Shown: piece by piece, positions 1 through 7,933 of the stretch
Position numbering within the stretch: position 1 is the stretch's first letter
How the letters are laid out: each line of letters starts with the position of its first letter
DNA from: Natrinema gelatinilyticum
Lineage (GTDB): Archaea > Halobacteriota > Halobacteria > Halobacteriales > Natrialbaceae
Direction of reading: 5' to 3'
Assembly: GCF_024266705.1 (NCBI RefSeq)
Contig: NZ_CP100756.1
Coordinates: forward strand, 2,914,001-2,978,000
DNA length: 64,000 bases
Position numbers and translations under genes: made by a program
Notes under the pieces: generated by a model
What the model saw: the letters and a program-made list of their open reading frames with translations, nothing else
Told to the model about the DNA's origin: nothing
Databases searched by the model: none

Positions 1-78
1 GTCTCCCGTCGAGTGCACGACTTCCAGCTACCCAACTGGTCGATCCCGTTTCCGATACCAGTGTCGCCGTGTCGGCTG

Positions 79-1035
79 CTACTCCTCGAGCACCGTCTCC
101 ACTGCCTTGCGCGTGGGCAGGGCCGTCATCGCCCCCGACTCCGTGGTCGCCGTTGCTCCGACCGCGTTCGCAAACGCGACGCTCGCACCGAGTTCTCGGC
201 CGCTTCGTAGCGCATCGATTGCACCGGCGACGAACGCATCGCCTGCACCCGTCGTATCGACCACGTCGATCTCGAACCCGGAATGGTCGACCCTCGCTGC
301 GGGCCAGGGTGCGTCCTCGCTCGCAATGGCGACGGCACCATCGCTTCCTCGGGTCACGAAGACGGTGTGGAGTGGCCAGCGGTCGATCGCCGCTCGAGCG
401 ATCGCGCTCGGCGTCTCACCCGCGACGCCGAGCGCCTCGAGTTCCTCGACGGTCGCGAGACAGACGTCGACGTTCTCGAGCGCCTCGGCCGCTGCGCTGG
501 CGAACGCGCTCTCGTCCGGCCACAGTTCGGGCCGCAGATTCGGATCGAACGAGACGGTACACCCCGCACCCGCGGCGCGCGCGAGCAAATCCAGCGTCGC
601 CGCGCGCGACGACCCGCTCGAGAGCGCGACACCGCCAGCGTGAACCCAGTCACAGTCGGCCAGCGCGTCGTCATCGATCCGTCCGGATTCGAGGCGCGTG
701 TCGGCGGTTCCGTCCCGGTAGAAGCTGAACGACCGGTCACCGGTCTCGTCGTGGGTGACGAACGCGAGCGTCGTTTTCGCGTCGGCGTCCCGTTCGATCC
801 ATCGGTCCGTGAGACCGTACTCGACGAGCCGCCGCTCGAGATAGCGGCCGAACGGGTCGTCACCGACACGCGTCCAGAACAACGGCAGCCGCTCGAGTCG
901 TGCGAGCGCGACGGCGACGTTTGCCGGCGCACCACCTGGACGGCGTTCGAAGGTGGCGATGTCGTCGAGTGGGCCGGGTCGATTGGGAATGAAATCGATG
1001 AGGGTCTCTCCGGCAACGAGTACGTCGTGAGCCAT
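79..1035 (-). CDS. PfkB-family carbohydrate kinase (fructokinase-like)
   Basis: This protein of about 318 residues should phosphorylate a sugar or a related hydroxyl compound with ATP in the cytoplasm. The N-terminus VAGETLIDFIPNRPG, a PGGAPANVAVALARL segment near residue 38 (substrate-binding glycines) and the C-terminal DTTGAGDAFVAGAI motif, whose Asp is the catalytic base and whose GAGD forms the anion hole, are diagnostic of the PfkB/ribokinase family. I prefer the ATG at 1035 (MAHDVLVAGE) to one five codons upstream because family members begin just before the first beta strand. The fructokinase subfamily is the closest match by eye; KDG or another sugar is possible. It stands alone, convergent to nothing obvious. 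Confidence 0.88.
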   Translation of the reverse strand: MAHDVLVAGETLIDFIPNRPGPLDDIATFERRPGGAPANVAVALARLERLPLFWTRVGDDPFGRYLERRLVEYGLTDRWIERDADAKTTLAFVTHDETGDRSFSFYRDGTADTRLESGRIDDDALADCDWVHAGGVALSSGSSRAATLDLLARAAGAGCTVSFDPNLRPELWPDESAFASAAAEALENVDVCLATVEELEALGVAGETPSAIARAAIDRWPLHTVFVTRGSDGAVAIASEDAPWPAARVDHSGFEIDVVDTTGAGDAFVAGAIDALRSGRELGASVAFANAVGATATTESGAMTALPTRKAVETVLEE

Positions 1036-1169
1036 AGGTTGGTTCCGCACGTGGATGAGTTAGTTGTACCTTTGTTTCCGGCCTGTTGGGTGCCGTTCCG
1101 TCGCGATGTGAGCGGACGAACCCGAAAGAAACGGAGACGAGAATCGAGACTGTGTACGGGTGTCGTCGA

Positions 1170-2639
1170 TCAGAGGATAATGCTTTTCTCGCGCATCATC
1201 GCGTGGATCGACGCGTCGAGGCCCTCGCGACCGATCCCCGAGTCCTTGTTCCCGCCGAAGGGAACGTCGCCGAGTCCGTGGCTCGGTGCGCCGTTGATTC
1301 GGACCGCACCGGCGTCGATGCGCTCTGCCATCCGCATCGCGCGCTTATAGTCGTTCGTAAAGACCGCGGCGTCGAGCGCGAGGTCGGAGCCGTTCGCGAT
1401 TTCGAGTGCCTCGGCTTCGTCTTCGAACGTGGTTATCGCGGCGATGGGACCGAATTGCTCCTCGTCTACGATGCGGGCTTCGTGCGGGACGTTCGCGAGC
1501 AGGGTCGGCTCGAAGAACTGCGCGCCGAGTTCGTCCGGCACTCCATCCGGGGCGCGGCGCTCGCCCCCGCGGACGAGGTCCGCACCCTTCGCGACGGCGT
1601 CCTCGACCAGTTCTTCGACCCAGTCGGCCTGATCCTCGCTGATGAGCGGGCCAAGCGCCGTATTCTCGTCGAAGAGATCGCCCGCCTGCCAGGCGTCCAT
1701 CTGGCCGTCGATCAGGTCGACCAGTTCGTCGTGGACCGATTCGTGAGCGAGCACACGCGAAATGGCCGAACACCGTTGTCCGGCGTACTTGAACGACCCT
1801 TTGGTGCAGTTGCCCGCCACCTCGGACAGATCGGCGTCCTCGAAGACGACCGCCGGGGCGTTCCCGCCAAGTTCCATGTGCAGATTGACCATCCCGCTCT
1901 CGCGTGCGACGTGCTTTCCAGCGCCCGAGGAGCCGGTCATAGCGATGGCGTTGACGCGGTCGTCGCCTGCCAGTACGTCGCCAATCTCGCTCGCTTTGCC
2001 GGGGACGAAGTTGAAGGCGCCCTCCGGAATCCCGTCGACAGTGGCGATAACGTCTGCGAGAATCGCCGCAGAAATCGGCGTCTTGGTTGCGGGCTTCAAC
2101 AGCACGCTGTTGCCGGCAGCGAGTGCGGGCGCGACTTGTAAGGCGGTCGTCGCCAGCGGGTAGTTGTAGGGTGTTATACAGAGGACCGCGCCGATGGGTT
2201 CGTGCCTGACGATCGCTTGCCAGCCCTCGTGGCCCTCGGTCGATCCTTCGCGGTACTCGCCCTTGCTAACGATGTTGCGGGCCTCCTCGGCCGCCCGGTC
2301 GAACCGCTCGGCCGCCTGGCCGACCTCGCCACGAGCCGACGAGATCGGTTTCCCCGCCTCGCGAACGATGACCTCCGCGAGTTCCTCTTCGCGTTCCCGG
2401 AGTCCCTCGGCGATCTCCTCGCACCACGCTGCGCGTTCGACGATCGTCGTCTCCCGCATCGTCGGTTTGCTCTCGTGGGCTGCCTCGAGTGCGGTGCGCG
2501 CTTCGGCCGATCCTGCTGCGGCCACCTGCGCGAAAGTCCCGCCTTCAGCAAGGTCCGAGACTGAAAGCGTGTTCTCGGCCTCGAGCCACTCTCCATCGAC
2601 GTACATTCGTTCTCTCCGCTGAGCGATCCTCGTTGCCAT
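1170..2639 (-). CDS. NAD(P)-dependent aldehyde dehydrogenase
   Basis: A full-length class 3 aldehyde dehydrogenase of 489 residues that oxidises an aldehyde to its carboxylic acid. Seen: the cofactor-site ITPYNYPLATTALQVAPAL region, the general-base segment MELGGNAPAVVFED, the catalytic cysteine in KYAGQRCSAISRVL, and the C-terminal VPFGGNKDSGIGREG. The tail SIHAMMREKSIIL resembles the GapN (non-phosphorylating glyceraldehyde-3-phosphate dehydrogenase) and lactaldehyde dehydrogenase branch, so a sugar-derived aldehyde is a reasonable guess, not a certainty. The open frame runs 56 codons further upstream, but that part is AT-rich promoter DNA, so the ATG at 2639 is the start. It is divergent from dpsA across 200 bp. 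Confidence 0.9.
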   Translation of the reverse strand: MATRIAQRRERMYVDGEWLEAENTLSVSDLAEGGTFAQVAAAGSAEARTALEAAHESKPTMRETTIVERAAWCEEIAEGLREREEELAEVIVREAGKPISSARGEVGQAAERFDRAAEEARNIVSKGEYREGSTEGHEGWQAIVRHEPIGAVLCITPYNYPLATTALQVAPALAAGNSVLLKPATKTPISAAILADVIATVDGIPEGAFNFVPGKASEIGDVLAGDDRVNAIAMTGSSGAGKHVARESGMVNLHMELGGNAPAVVFEDADLSEVAGNCTKGSFKYAGQRCSAISRVLAHESVHDELVDLIDGQMDAWQAGDLFDENTALGPLISEDQADWVEELVEDAVAKGADLVRGGERRAPDGVPDELGAQFFEPTLLANVPHEARIVDEEQFGPIAAITTFEDEAEALEIANGSDLALDAAVFTNDYKRAMRMAERIDAGAVRINGAPSHGLGDVPFGGNKDSGIGREGLDASIHAMMREKSIIL

Positions 2640-2689
2640 ATGACCCCTTTGGAACTGCACCTTGAAAATGTTTACTCGAGGTTGAAAAA

Positions 2690-2699
2690 ACAACGTTGT
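2690..2699. promoter_or_regulatory. Perfect 10-bp palindrome upstream of the aldehyde dehydrogenase
   Basis: ACAACGTTGT is a perfect palindrome lying about 50 bp upstream of the aldehyde dehydrogenase start, in the AT-rich divergent region shared with dpsA. Such a position fits an operator, but no regulator is identified and a 10-bp palindrome may occur by chance. Confidence 0.25.
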
Positions 2700-2809
2700 A
2701 GAAGAGAGTGTCGTCCTGTTGGACGGACATACTAATACAACCAAAATATGAGCGTAATATGGAAATATGAATTCGCAAAACCAAAATAAATGTTTTCTCC
2801 TGGGCAAGC

Positions 2810-2817
2810 TTTAAGTA
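2810..2817 (+). promoter_or_regulatory. TATA box of dpsA
   Basis: TTTAAGTA lies 26-33 bp before the dpsA ATG, the spacing expected when the archaeal transcription start falls at or next to the start codon. The dpsA mRNA is therefore likely leaderless or nearly so, as is common in haloarchaea. Confidence 0.55.
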
Positions 2818-2842
2818 GAATGCGAGTGTAGCCAGGATTGGG

Positions 2843-3388
2843 ATGAGTACGCAAAAGACCGTTCGTCAACAGGCAGGCACCGTCGAGGAGAACGCGCTTC
2901 GTCTCGACCAAGACAAAGCCGAGCAGATCGTCGAGGCACTGAATACGGAACTGGCCAACGCCTACGTTCTCTACCATCAGCTGAAAAAGCACCACTGGGT
3001 CGTCGAAGGCGCAGAGTTCCTCCCGCTCCACGAGTTCCTCGAAGAGGCGTACGAACACGTCGAAGAAGGCGCGGACATCATCGCCGAACGAGCACAGGCG
3101 CTGGGCGGCGTTCCCGTCTCGGGACCGTCGGATCAGGAGCAGCGTGCGACCGTCGAATTCGAGGGCGAGGACGTCTACGACGTCCGCACGATGTTCGAAA
3201 ACGACCTCGAGATGTACGGCGACATCATCGAGTCGATGCGCGACAGTATCGAGCTCGCCGAAAATCTTGGCGACCACGCGACAGCCGAGATTCTGCGCGA
3301 AATCCTCGTCACGATCGAAGAAGACGGCCACCACTTCGAACACTACCTCGAAGACGATACGCTGGTCCTCGAGGAAGCGACGCACTGA
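2843..3388 (+). CDS. dpsA: DpsA, ferritin-like iron storage / DNA-protection protein
   Basis: This 181-residue protein matches haloarchaeal DpsA, a dodecameric ferritin-like protein that oxidises Fe(II) with peroxide and stores iron, protecting DNA. The four-helix ferritin fold is recognisable: YVLYHQLKKHHWVVEGAEF (ferroxidase His in the first helix), then FLEEAYEHVEEGADIIAERA with the Asp/Glu ligands, a central helix, and a C-terminal helix rich in His and Glu (EEDGHHFEHYLEDD). Length and composition are those of the family. It has its own promoter. A nearby gene on the other strand carries an iron-regulator box, so iron control of this neighbourhood is plausible, although no such box precedes dpsA itself. 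Confidence 0.95.
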   Translation: MSTQKTVRQQAGTVEENALRLDQDKAEQIVEALNTELANAYVLYHQLKKHHWVVEGAEFLPLHEFLEEAYEHVEEGADIIAERAQALGGVPVSGPSDQEQRATVEFEGEDVYDVRTMFENDLEMYGDIIESMRDSIELAENLGDHATAEILREILVTIEEDGHHFEHYLEDDTLVLEEATH

Positions 3389-3470
3389 CCCGCTAACCGA
3401 ACGAATTCGAGGACAGTACAACGAAAACCCGAGCGAAACGACGCGAGAGCACATCGGCGGTGCTCACTAG

Positions 3471-3486
3471 CGGAGGTCGTTTTTTC
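3471..3486 (+). terminator. T-tract, possible dpsA terminator
   Basis: A GC-rich stretch ends in six consecutive T residues (3480-3485), about 90 bp after the dpsA stop. Archaeal intrinsic termination mainly needs such a T-run on the coding strand. The distance from the gene makes this only moderately likely. Confidence 0.35.
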
Positions 3487-3636
3487 TGCGATACCGATAC
3501 CCTGCGACAGGGTCAGTTGCTGCGGAAGTAGCAGTTTGGGTGAGAGTAACGATTTGAGAGAGAGTCGTCGCCGGTACGAGCCGGTCGAACACCATCTGTA
3601 CTGATTGACGTTCGTTCGACCCGAATATCGACCGAA

Positions 3637-3804
3637 TCAGGGCTCGAGATCGACGGCCAGATCCGTGGCGATCCAGCCGTCGCTGTTGTTCCGTTCGGTG
3701 AAGACGACCTTCCCGGGACGAGTTTCGTGGCTCGTCACGACCTTCGCCGGCTCCTCGAGTTCTTCGTCGTGTTCTGATTCCTCCCTACGGACGGGTTCGA
3801 CCAT
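3637..3804 (-). CDS. Small conserved haloarchaeal protein, 55 aa, behind an iron box
   Basis: A 55-residue ORF beginning MVEPVRREESEHDEELEEPA and continuing into KVVFTERNNSDGWIATDLA. An acidic N-terminal half is followed by a compact part that looks like two or three beta strands; there is no signal peptide or membrane segment. The pattern resembles a family of short haloarchaeal proteins with a GWIATD-type core, but I know no function. The start codon lies 10 bp from a perfect DtxR/SirR-type operator and a TATA-like element, so the transcript should be leaderless and under metal control. Codon use is typical of the host. Confidence 0.7.
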   Translation of the reverse strand: MVEPVRREESEHDEELEEPAKVVTSHETRPGKVVFTERNNSDGWIATDLAVDLEP

Positions 3805-3813
3805 CACTGTGAG

Positions 3814-3827
3814 TTAGGCGAGCCTAA
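3814..3827. promoter_or_regulatory. Metal-regulator (DtxR/SirR/Idr-type) operator
   Basis: TTAGGCGAGCCTAA is a perfect inverted repeat of TTAGGC with a 2-bp spacer. It matches the core of the iron-responsive box described for haloarchaeal DtxR-family regulators (SirR/Idr). It overlaps the promoter of the 55-aa gene read on the minus strand, next to the AT-rich TATA region at 3826-3836. Binding by a metal-loaded DtxR-type repressor is inferred. Confidence 0.7.
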
Positions 3828-3975
3828 ATCTAAAAAGGTTTTGGTCGCCCTAGGATCTCGGGAACGGGTCGTCGGGACGGCGGTATCGGTGTCTGTTGCC
3901 AGGTATCGGTCCACGGGTTTCTCGCGGTCGTCTCTCGTACACCGCCAGAACGAGCTCTACAGATATTCAGGGCGA

Positions 3976-4087
3976 GTGCCCCGGGGTCGTTCGAAAATCG
4001 GAGATTTTCGTGACTGAGCGGAGCGACGCTCCGCGAGGTCTGCGAGACCTTTTGCGTCTCGAACTACGTGACCCCGAGGCGGTTCAC
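3976..4087 (+). repeat. Dispersed palindrome-rich repeat, copy A (112 bp)
   Basis: This non-coding block shares a 63-bp core (3984-4046) with positions 21386-21448 on the opposite strand, with one mismatch visible. The core is built of small palindromes: CGAAAATC/GATTTTCG around GGA, then GAGCGGAGCGACGCTCCG, then AGGTCTGCGAGACCT. It begins with GTGCCCCGGGGTC and ends with the 20-bp module at 4068-4087 (gtgaccccgaggcggttcac). It looks like a MITE or REP-like element; the CCCCGAGG ends resemble the terminal hairpins of IS200/IS605-type elements seen at 34.2 and 35.6 kb. The rest of the 360-bp gap holds no gene. Confidence 0.75.
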
Positions 4088-4164
4088 GCCGCTCGACTGA
4101 TCCTGCGAGAGATGACCACGCGAAGATAGTATCACTTTTCTGGTCTCGCCGAAACGGATGTCAT

Positions 4165-4491
4165 ATGTGTTCACACGAGAACGGGTCACAGGGTGCTACT
4201 GGCCGCCGACGGGGTCGGAAACTGGTCGCTCAGTTGTTCGACGTCAGTACAGAGTACGTCGAATCGCTAAGTTGGCCGCTCGGAAACCGCGTGACCGTCG
4301 AAGCGGATGCGAAGCGGCGCTTTGAACTCGCACATCGCCGCTCCACACGAACGGTGACCGCCTTCGAGGTGACCGACTATACCCGTGTCGTGCGACTCAG
4401 AACCCCCATCGGCCGTGAGAAATTTTACGGCGTCGCGAACGCCGACGTCACGCCCCTCTCCGCAGGCGACGAGTGGATCCGAACCGACTGA
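4165..4491 (+). CDS. Hypothetical protein, 108 aa
   Basis: A 108-residue ORF with host-like codon use, starting MCSHENGSQGATGRRRGRKL. The basic N-terminal stretch is followed by LVAQLFDVSTEYVESLSWPL and a mixed alpha/beta segment ending GDEWIRTD. No known domain, signal peptide or membrane segment is evident. It sits 80 bp upstream of the macro-domain gene on the same strand and may be cotranscribed. The absence of a better frame supports it as real, but I have no independent proof of conservation. Confidence 0.5.
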   Translation: MCSHENGSQGATGRRRGRKLVAQLFDVSTEYVESLSWPLGNRVTVEADAKRRFELAHRRSTRTVTAFEVTDYTRVVRLRTPIGREKFYGVANADVTPLSAGDEWIRTD

Positions 4492-4573
4492 TACGCCTGC
4501 AGAAACGCGTGTTGCCTGAACCGGGCGTATCGTCACGACCAGTTTCAATTGGTTCGATCTGTATGAATCGACC

Positions 4574-5086
4574 ATGGACTACGTCGTCATCCAGGGAGAC
4601 ATCGCCGACCAGTCCGCTGATGCGCTCGTCAACGCCGCCGGGACGAGCCTTCGAATGGGGTCCGGCGTCGCCGGTGCACTCCGGCGCGGCGCCGGCGACG
4701 AAATCAACGAAGACGCGATGGAAACGGGGCCGGTCGACCTCGGAACGGTCGCGGTCACGGACGCCTACGACCTCGAGGCCGAGTACGTCATTCACGCCGC
4801 CGCGATGCCCCATTACGGCGACGGGAACGCGACGTCCGAGAGCATCCGAAACGCGACGCGAAACGCCCTCGAACGAGCCGACGAACTCGGCTGCCGGTCG
4901 CTCGTCGTGCCGGCGCTCGGCTGTGGTGTCGCCGGCTTCGACCTCGGAGACGGCGCCAAGATCATCGGCGAGGTGATCGACGCATACGAGCCGACCACAC
5001 TCGAGGACGTCCGTCTGATCGCCTACAGCGACGCGGAGTACGATGCGATGGTGGCCGCGACTGGAGACCGGGACGAGCGGCGTTGA
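4574..5086 (+). CDS. Macro-domain protein (ADP-ribose / O-acetyl-ADP-ribose binding)
   Basis: A single-domain protein of 170 residues. VVIQGDIADQSADALVNAA at the N-terminus and GVAGALRRGAGDEI match the two ligand-binding stretches of macro domains (GDI..., VNAAN..., GGVAGAI...). VPALGCGVAGFDLGDGAKII corresponds to the P-ALGTGxxGFP phosphate loop. Members bind ADP-ribose and many remove it from proteins or deacetylate O-acetyl-ADP-ribose. The usual Asn of VNAAN is Gly here (VNAAGTS), so hydrolase activity is uncertain. It acts in the cytoplasm. No ADP-ribosyltransferase partner is visible nearby. Confidence 0.88.
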   Translation: MDYVVIQGDIADQSADALVNAAGTSLRMGSGVAGALRRGAGDEINEDAMETGPVDLGTVAVTDAYDLEAEYVIHAAAMPHYGDGNATSESIRNATRNALERADELGCRSLVVPALGCGVAGFDLGDGAKIIGEVIDAYEPTTLEDVRLIAYSDAEYDAMVAATGDRDERR

Positions 5087-5404
5087 TCGGTGAACTGAGC
5101 TGATCGCGAGGAGCAGCACTGATCGACGGCTCTCGAATACCGACGAGACGCACCGTGCTGTCCCGGTCATCGCGGACGATTCTTGGCGGTCGAGAACGGC
5201 ACGCTCCTGCTCATCGGGGCCGGCAAACGATGCTCGTGTGGCTGCGACCGATTGTGCCGGTTCCGGTGAAGGGTCGGCCGTCCGGTACTCGCCCGACCGT
5301 CCCTGATCCGGGACTCGAGTCCGGTGAGAGACAGGTCTTCGACCCGACCGTCCCGGTCTCGAGGCAGATCACGCTCCGGCCTGGGTTCGGTGGACGGTGA
5401 CGGC
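5087..5404. other. Intergenic, no gene seen
   Basis: 318 bp between the macro-domain gene and the convergent membrane-protein gene. Open frames here lack a start context or plausible composition. No strong hairpin or T-tract terminator was recognised. Confidence 0.5.
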
Positions 5405-6757
5405 TCAGCCTCGGCTGGTAGCCAGCCGTCGCCCAAGCAGTGCCAACGGTGCCCCAAACAGGGCGACGACGGCGACCCACGGAAGGAACAGCAGGGTCCC
5501 GAACGCGATCGTCCAGAAACGCAGGGCGGACATCGGATAGACGAGAACCACGGCGCCAGTCGGCACGAGTGCGACGATCGCCAGGAGGCCGATCGGCGTC
5601 CGGTCACGTTCGAACGCGAAGCCGATCGGGAGAAAGAGCGCGGTGGCAAATCCAAACAGAAGCGGGAGCGGGTAGGCGAGCGCCCCGGTGAGCAGCAGCG
5701 TGTATCCGGCAGCGGTCAGTGTCGCGAGGGCCGCGAGTCCGACCAGGCCGCGAGTGTGGAGGCGGTCACCGATGCGGGCCGCGGCCGCACCGAGGAGCGC
5801 GTATCCGACACCGAGAGATGAGAGGACGACGACGCCGTGAGTGAGAGCGCGACTGATCGTCAGCGCACCGAAGACGAGGATTCCGATCGCGCCGAGGACA
5901 CCGATTCCGACGGTCAGTCGCTCGAGCGACGACACGTCCGTGGAGACGTCCCGCAACCCGAGACGGGTGGCGACGGCGTCGACCGCGGGACGGCCGCCAG
6001 TAGCGCGGCCGATGGCGACCCCGACGAGACCAAGTGCGACACCGGGGAGGAGTCCGGTGGCCAGGCCGCGAACGAGTACTGCTGGACCGTCTGTGAGCCC
6101 GATCGTGGCGTAGCCGCTCGCGGTACCGACCACACCGTCGCTGCCGTAGGTGACGTACGTCTGCTCGTCGAAATCCTCGCCCCAGTCGCGTTCGGTCTCG
6201 TTCGTCCACGTCGCGGTGTTTCCGTCGACGTCCGCGAGCGGAATTCGGTTCGTGACGACCGTTCCGTCGGGGGAGTGTATCGTCACTCGGTCGGCTACCA
6301 CTTCGTAGCGAGTGGGTGACGTGCCGGTCGCGAAGTAGTCGACGATCCAGGCGTCGCCGACGCCCCGCCGAGCGACGCCGGTAACGGTGTAGTTCACGAC
6401 GACGGTGTCGCCCTCGAGCGACGAGTCGACCGATCGGACGTCCCCGACGGCGGCGTGATATCGCGCCCACGCGTCGTCGACCGCTGCCTCGAGAGCAGTT
6501 GTGTCCGTTCGGTATCGCTCGGCCGCAGAGGAGGTGACCGGGACGCGAGCGTTCCAGCGCGAGTCACCGGTCTCGTCGATGTAGATGTCGAGCGTTCCGC
6601 GACCCGTGGCACCGGCGATTTCGGCGTCGTTTGCGATTCCCGGGCCGCAGACACCACAGATCTGCGACGGTGGCGGGGCCCCCGCGACGCCGGCGACACC
6701 GGCCAGTCCGACGGCGACACAACAGCAGAGGGCGAGGGTGAATCGAGCGGTTCGCAT
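5405..6757 (-). CDS. Secreted-domain / multi-pass membrane protein, unknown function
   Basis: A 450-residue protein with a Sec-type signal peptide (MRTARFTLALCCCVAVGLAG, then AGA before PPPSQICGVCGPGI). An extracytoplasmic domain of roughly 185 residues carries one Cys-X2-Cys pair (ICGVC) and several N-X-T sequons. The C-terminal half holds about six hydrophobic helices (for example VGIGVLGAIGILVFGALTI). Haloarchaea have many proteins of this plan, and no catalytic motif is evident. The topology suggests an outward sensor or binding domain anchored by the helices. The gene is monocistronic as far as can be seen, convergent with the macro-domain gene. Confidence 0.8.
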   Translation of the reverse strand: MRTARFTLALCCCVAVGLAGVAGVAGAPPPSQICGVCGPGIANDAEIAGATGRGTLDIYIDETGDSRWNARVPVTSSAAERYRTDTTALEAAVDDAWARYHAAVGDVRSVDSSLEGDTVVVNYTVTGVARRGVGDAWIVDYFATGTSPTRYEVVADRVTIHSPDGTVVTNRIPLADVDGNTATWTNETERDWGEDFDEQTYVTYGSDGVVGTASGYATIGLTDGPAVLVRGLATGLLPGVALGLVGVAIGRATGGRPAVDAVATRLGLRDVSTDVSSLERLTVGIGVLGAIGILVFGALTISRALTHGVVVLSSLGVGYALLGAAAARIGDRLHTRGLVGLAALATLTAAGYTLLLTGALAYPLPLLFGFATALFLPIGFAFERDRTPIGLLAIVALVPTGAVVLVYPMSALRFWTIAFGTLLFLPWVAVVALFGAPLALLGRRLATSRG

Positions 6758-6943
6758 CTGGCAGCAACTCGAGTGTCAATTGTCAAGTAATTACTCCCGC
6801 GTTGAATCAGCCGTCCTGAGGAGCGATTCGGGAATCACTCTCCGAACGGGGAGAGTGATGGGAGTTACCGACGTACGAGGAGCGTGCTTCGCCCGACTGC
6901 GCGAGGGATCTTCGATCCCTTGCCGTTTACGGCCCGGCGGATG

Positions 6944-7798
6944 TCACTCGTATTCGTAGAATCCGACGCCGGTCTTCTTCCCGAGGTCGCCAGCTTCGAC
7001 CTTTCGCTTCAGGAGGTACGCGGGCTTGTAGCGGTCGCCCAGTTCCTCGTGGAGAGTCTCGGACGCGTGGAGACAGACGTCGAGTCCGATGTGATCGGCC
7101 AGGGTCAGCGGCCCCATCGGGACGTTCGTTCCGAGTTCCATGCCGGCGTCGATGTCCTCCCTCGTGGCCACGCCCTCGTCGTAGGCCCGAATGCCTTCGT
7201 TGATCCAGGGCATCAGAATCCGGTTGGTGACGAAGCCGGGCTTGTCGTCGGACTCCCAGGTCGTTTTCTCGAGGGCCGCGGCGATGTCGTGGGCCAGTGC
7301 GGTCGCTTCGTCGGTCGTTTTTTCTCCGACGACGATCTCGACGCCCTCCATGATCGGCACCGGGTTCATGAAGTGTAGGCCGATCACGCGTTCGGGACGG
7401 TCGAGGTCGCCCGCGATCGACGTAATCGAGATCGTACTCGTGTTCGTCGCCAGCAGGACGTCCTCGTCGCACACGCGCTCGAGGTCGGCGAACACGTCCT
7501 TTTTCACGTCGAGATCCTCGAGGGCGGCCTCGACCACGAGGTCACAGTCCGCGAGGTCCTCCACGACCGTCGTCCCCTCGATCCGCTCGCGGATCGTTCT
7601 GGGGTCTTCGGGGAGCGCGTCCCGGCTCTCGAGGCGCCCGAGGCTGTCGTCGATGGTCTCGAAACCGCTCTCGACGAACTCCGTTTCGATGTCGCGCATG
7701 ACGACGTCGTACCCGCGGGTTGCGGCGACCTGTGCGATACCGCTTCCCATCGTTCCTGCACCGACAACACCGATCCGCTCGATTCGGTCGCAAACCAT
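6944..7798 (-). CDS. hbd: 3-hydroxyacyl-CoA dehydrogenase (single-domain pair, NAD-dependent)
   Basis: This 284-residue enzyme oxidises 3-hydroxyacyl-CoA to 3-ketoacyl-CoA in fatty acid beta-oxidation, or the reverse in polyhydroxyalkanoate or butanoate metabolism. Seen: the dinucleotide fold IGVVGAGTMGSGIAQVA at the N-terminus, the NTSTISIT segment, catalytic His in GLHFMNPVPIMEGVEIV, and the C-terminal helical domain starting KPGFVTNRILMPWINEG and ending GKKTGVGFYEYE. Size is that of bacterial HbdA/PaaH. The start at 7798 is chosen because the Rossmann strand follows directly; the longer open frame upstream has no homology. Confidence 0.92.
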   Translation of the reverse strand: MVCDRIERIGVVGAGTMGSGIAQVAATRGYDVVMRDIETEFVESGFETIDDSLGRLESRDALPEDPRTIRERIEGTTVVEDLADCDLVVEAALEDLDVKKDVFADLERVCDEDVLLATNTSTISITSIAGDLDRPERVIGLHFMNPVPIMEGVEIVVGEKTTDEATALAHDIAAALEKTTWESDDKPGFVTNRILMPWINEGIRAYDEGVATREDIDAGMELGTNVPMGPLTLADHIGLDVCLHASETLHEELGDRYKPAYLLKRKVEAGDLGKKTGVGFYEYE

Positions 7799-7903
7799 AC
7801 GCGTCGTACACTGAACGCCGGCGTAAGTTTGGCGGTAGACGGCGTTTCCGGTCATCGGAAGCGATCGGCACCGGTAGATCGCTTGCACTTTCCCGTCAGA
7901 AAG

Positions 7904-7908
7904 TATAA
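7904..7908 (+). promoter_or_regulatory. TATA box of the 97-aa winged-helix gene
   Basis: TATAA sits 26-30 bp before the ATG at 7934, which is the arrangement of a leaderless haloarchaeal promoter and supports that start over the open frame reaching further upstream. Confidence 0.5.
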
Positions 7909-7933
7909 CAGCATCGTCCTCGAGGTACCCTTC

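Noticed and set aside
69..728. Long open frames on the plus strand over the sugar kinase gene
   Set aside because: They are Arg/Ser-rich shadows of the real minus-strand PfkB gene, as expected in GC-rich DNA.
2732..3454. 240-codon open frame antisense to dpsA
   Set aside because: Valine/Phe-rich antisense reading of a well-supported gene, with no family resemblance.
4165..4491. Type II defence or macro-domain toxin pair with the 108-aa gene
   Set aside because: Nothing in the 108-aa protein resembles an ADP-ribosyltransferase (DarT), so the macro protein is not called an antitoxin.
5155..5400. Possible 81-codon gene before the membrane-protein gene
   Set aside because: Arg/Pro-rich with no domain, no promoter and no coding bias.
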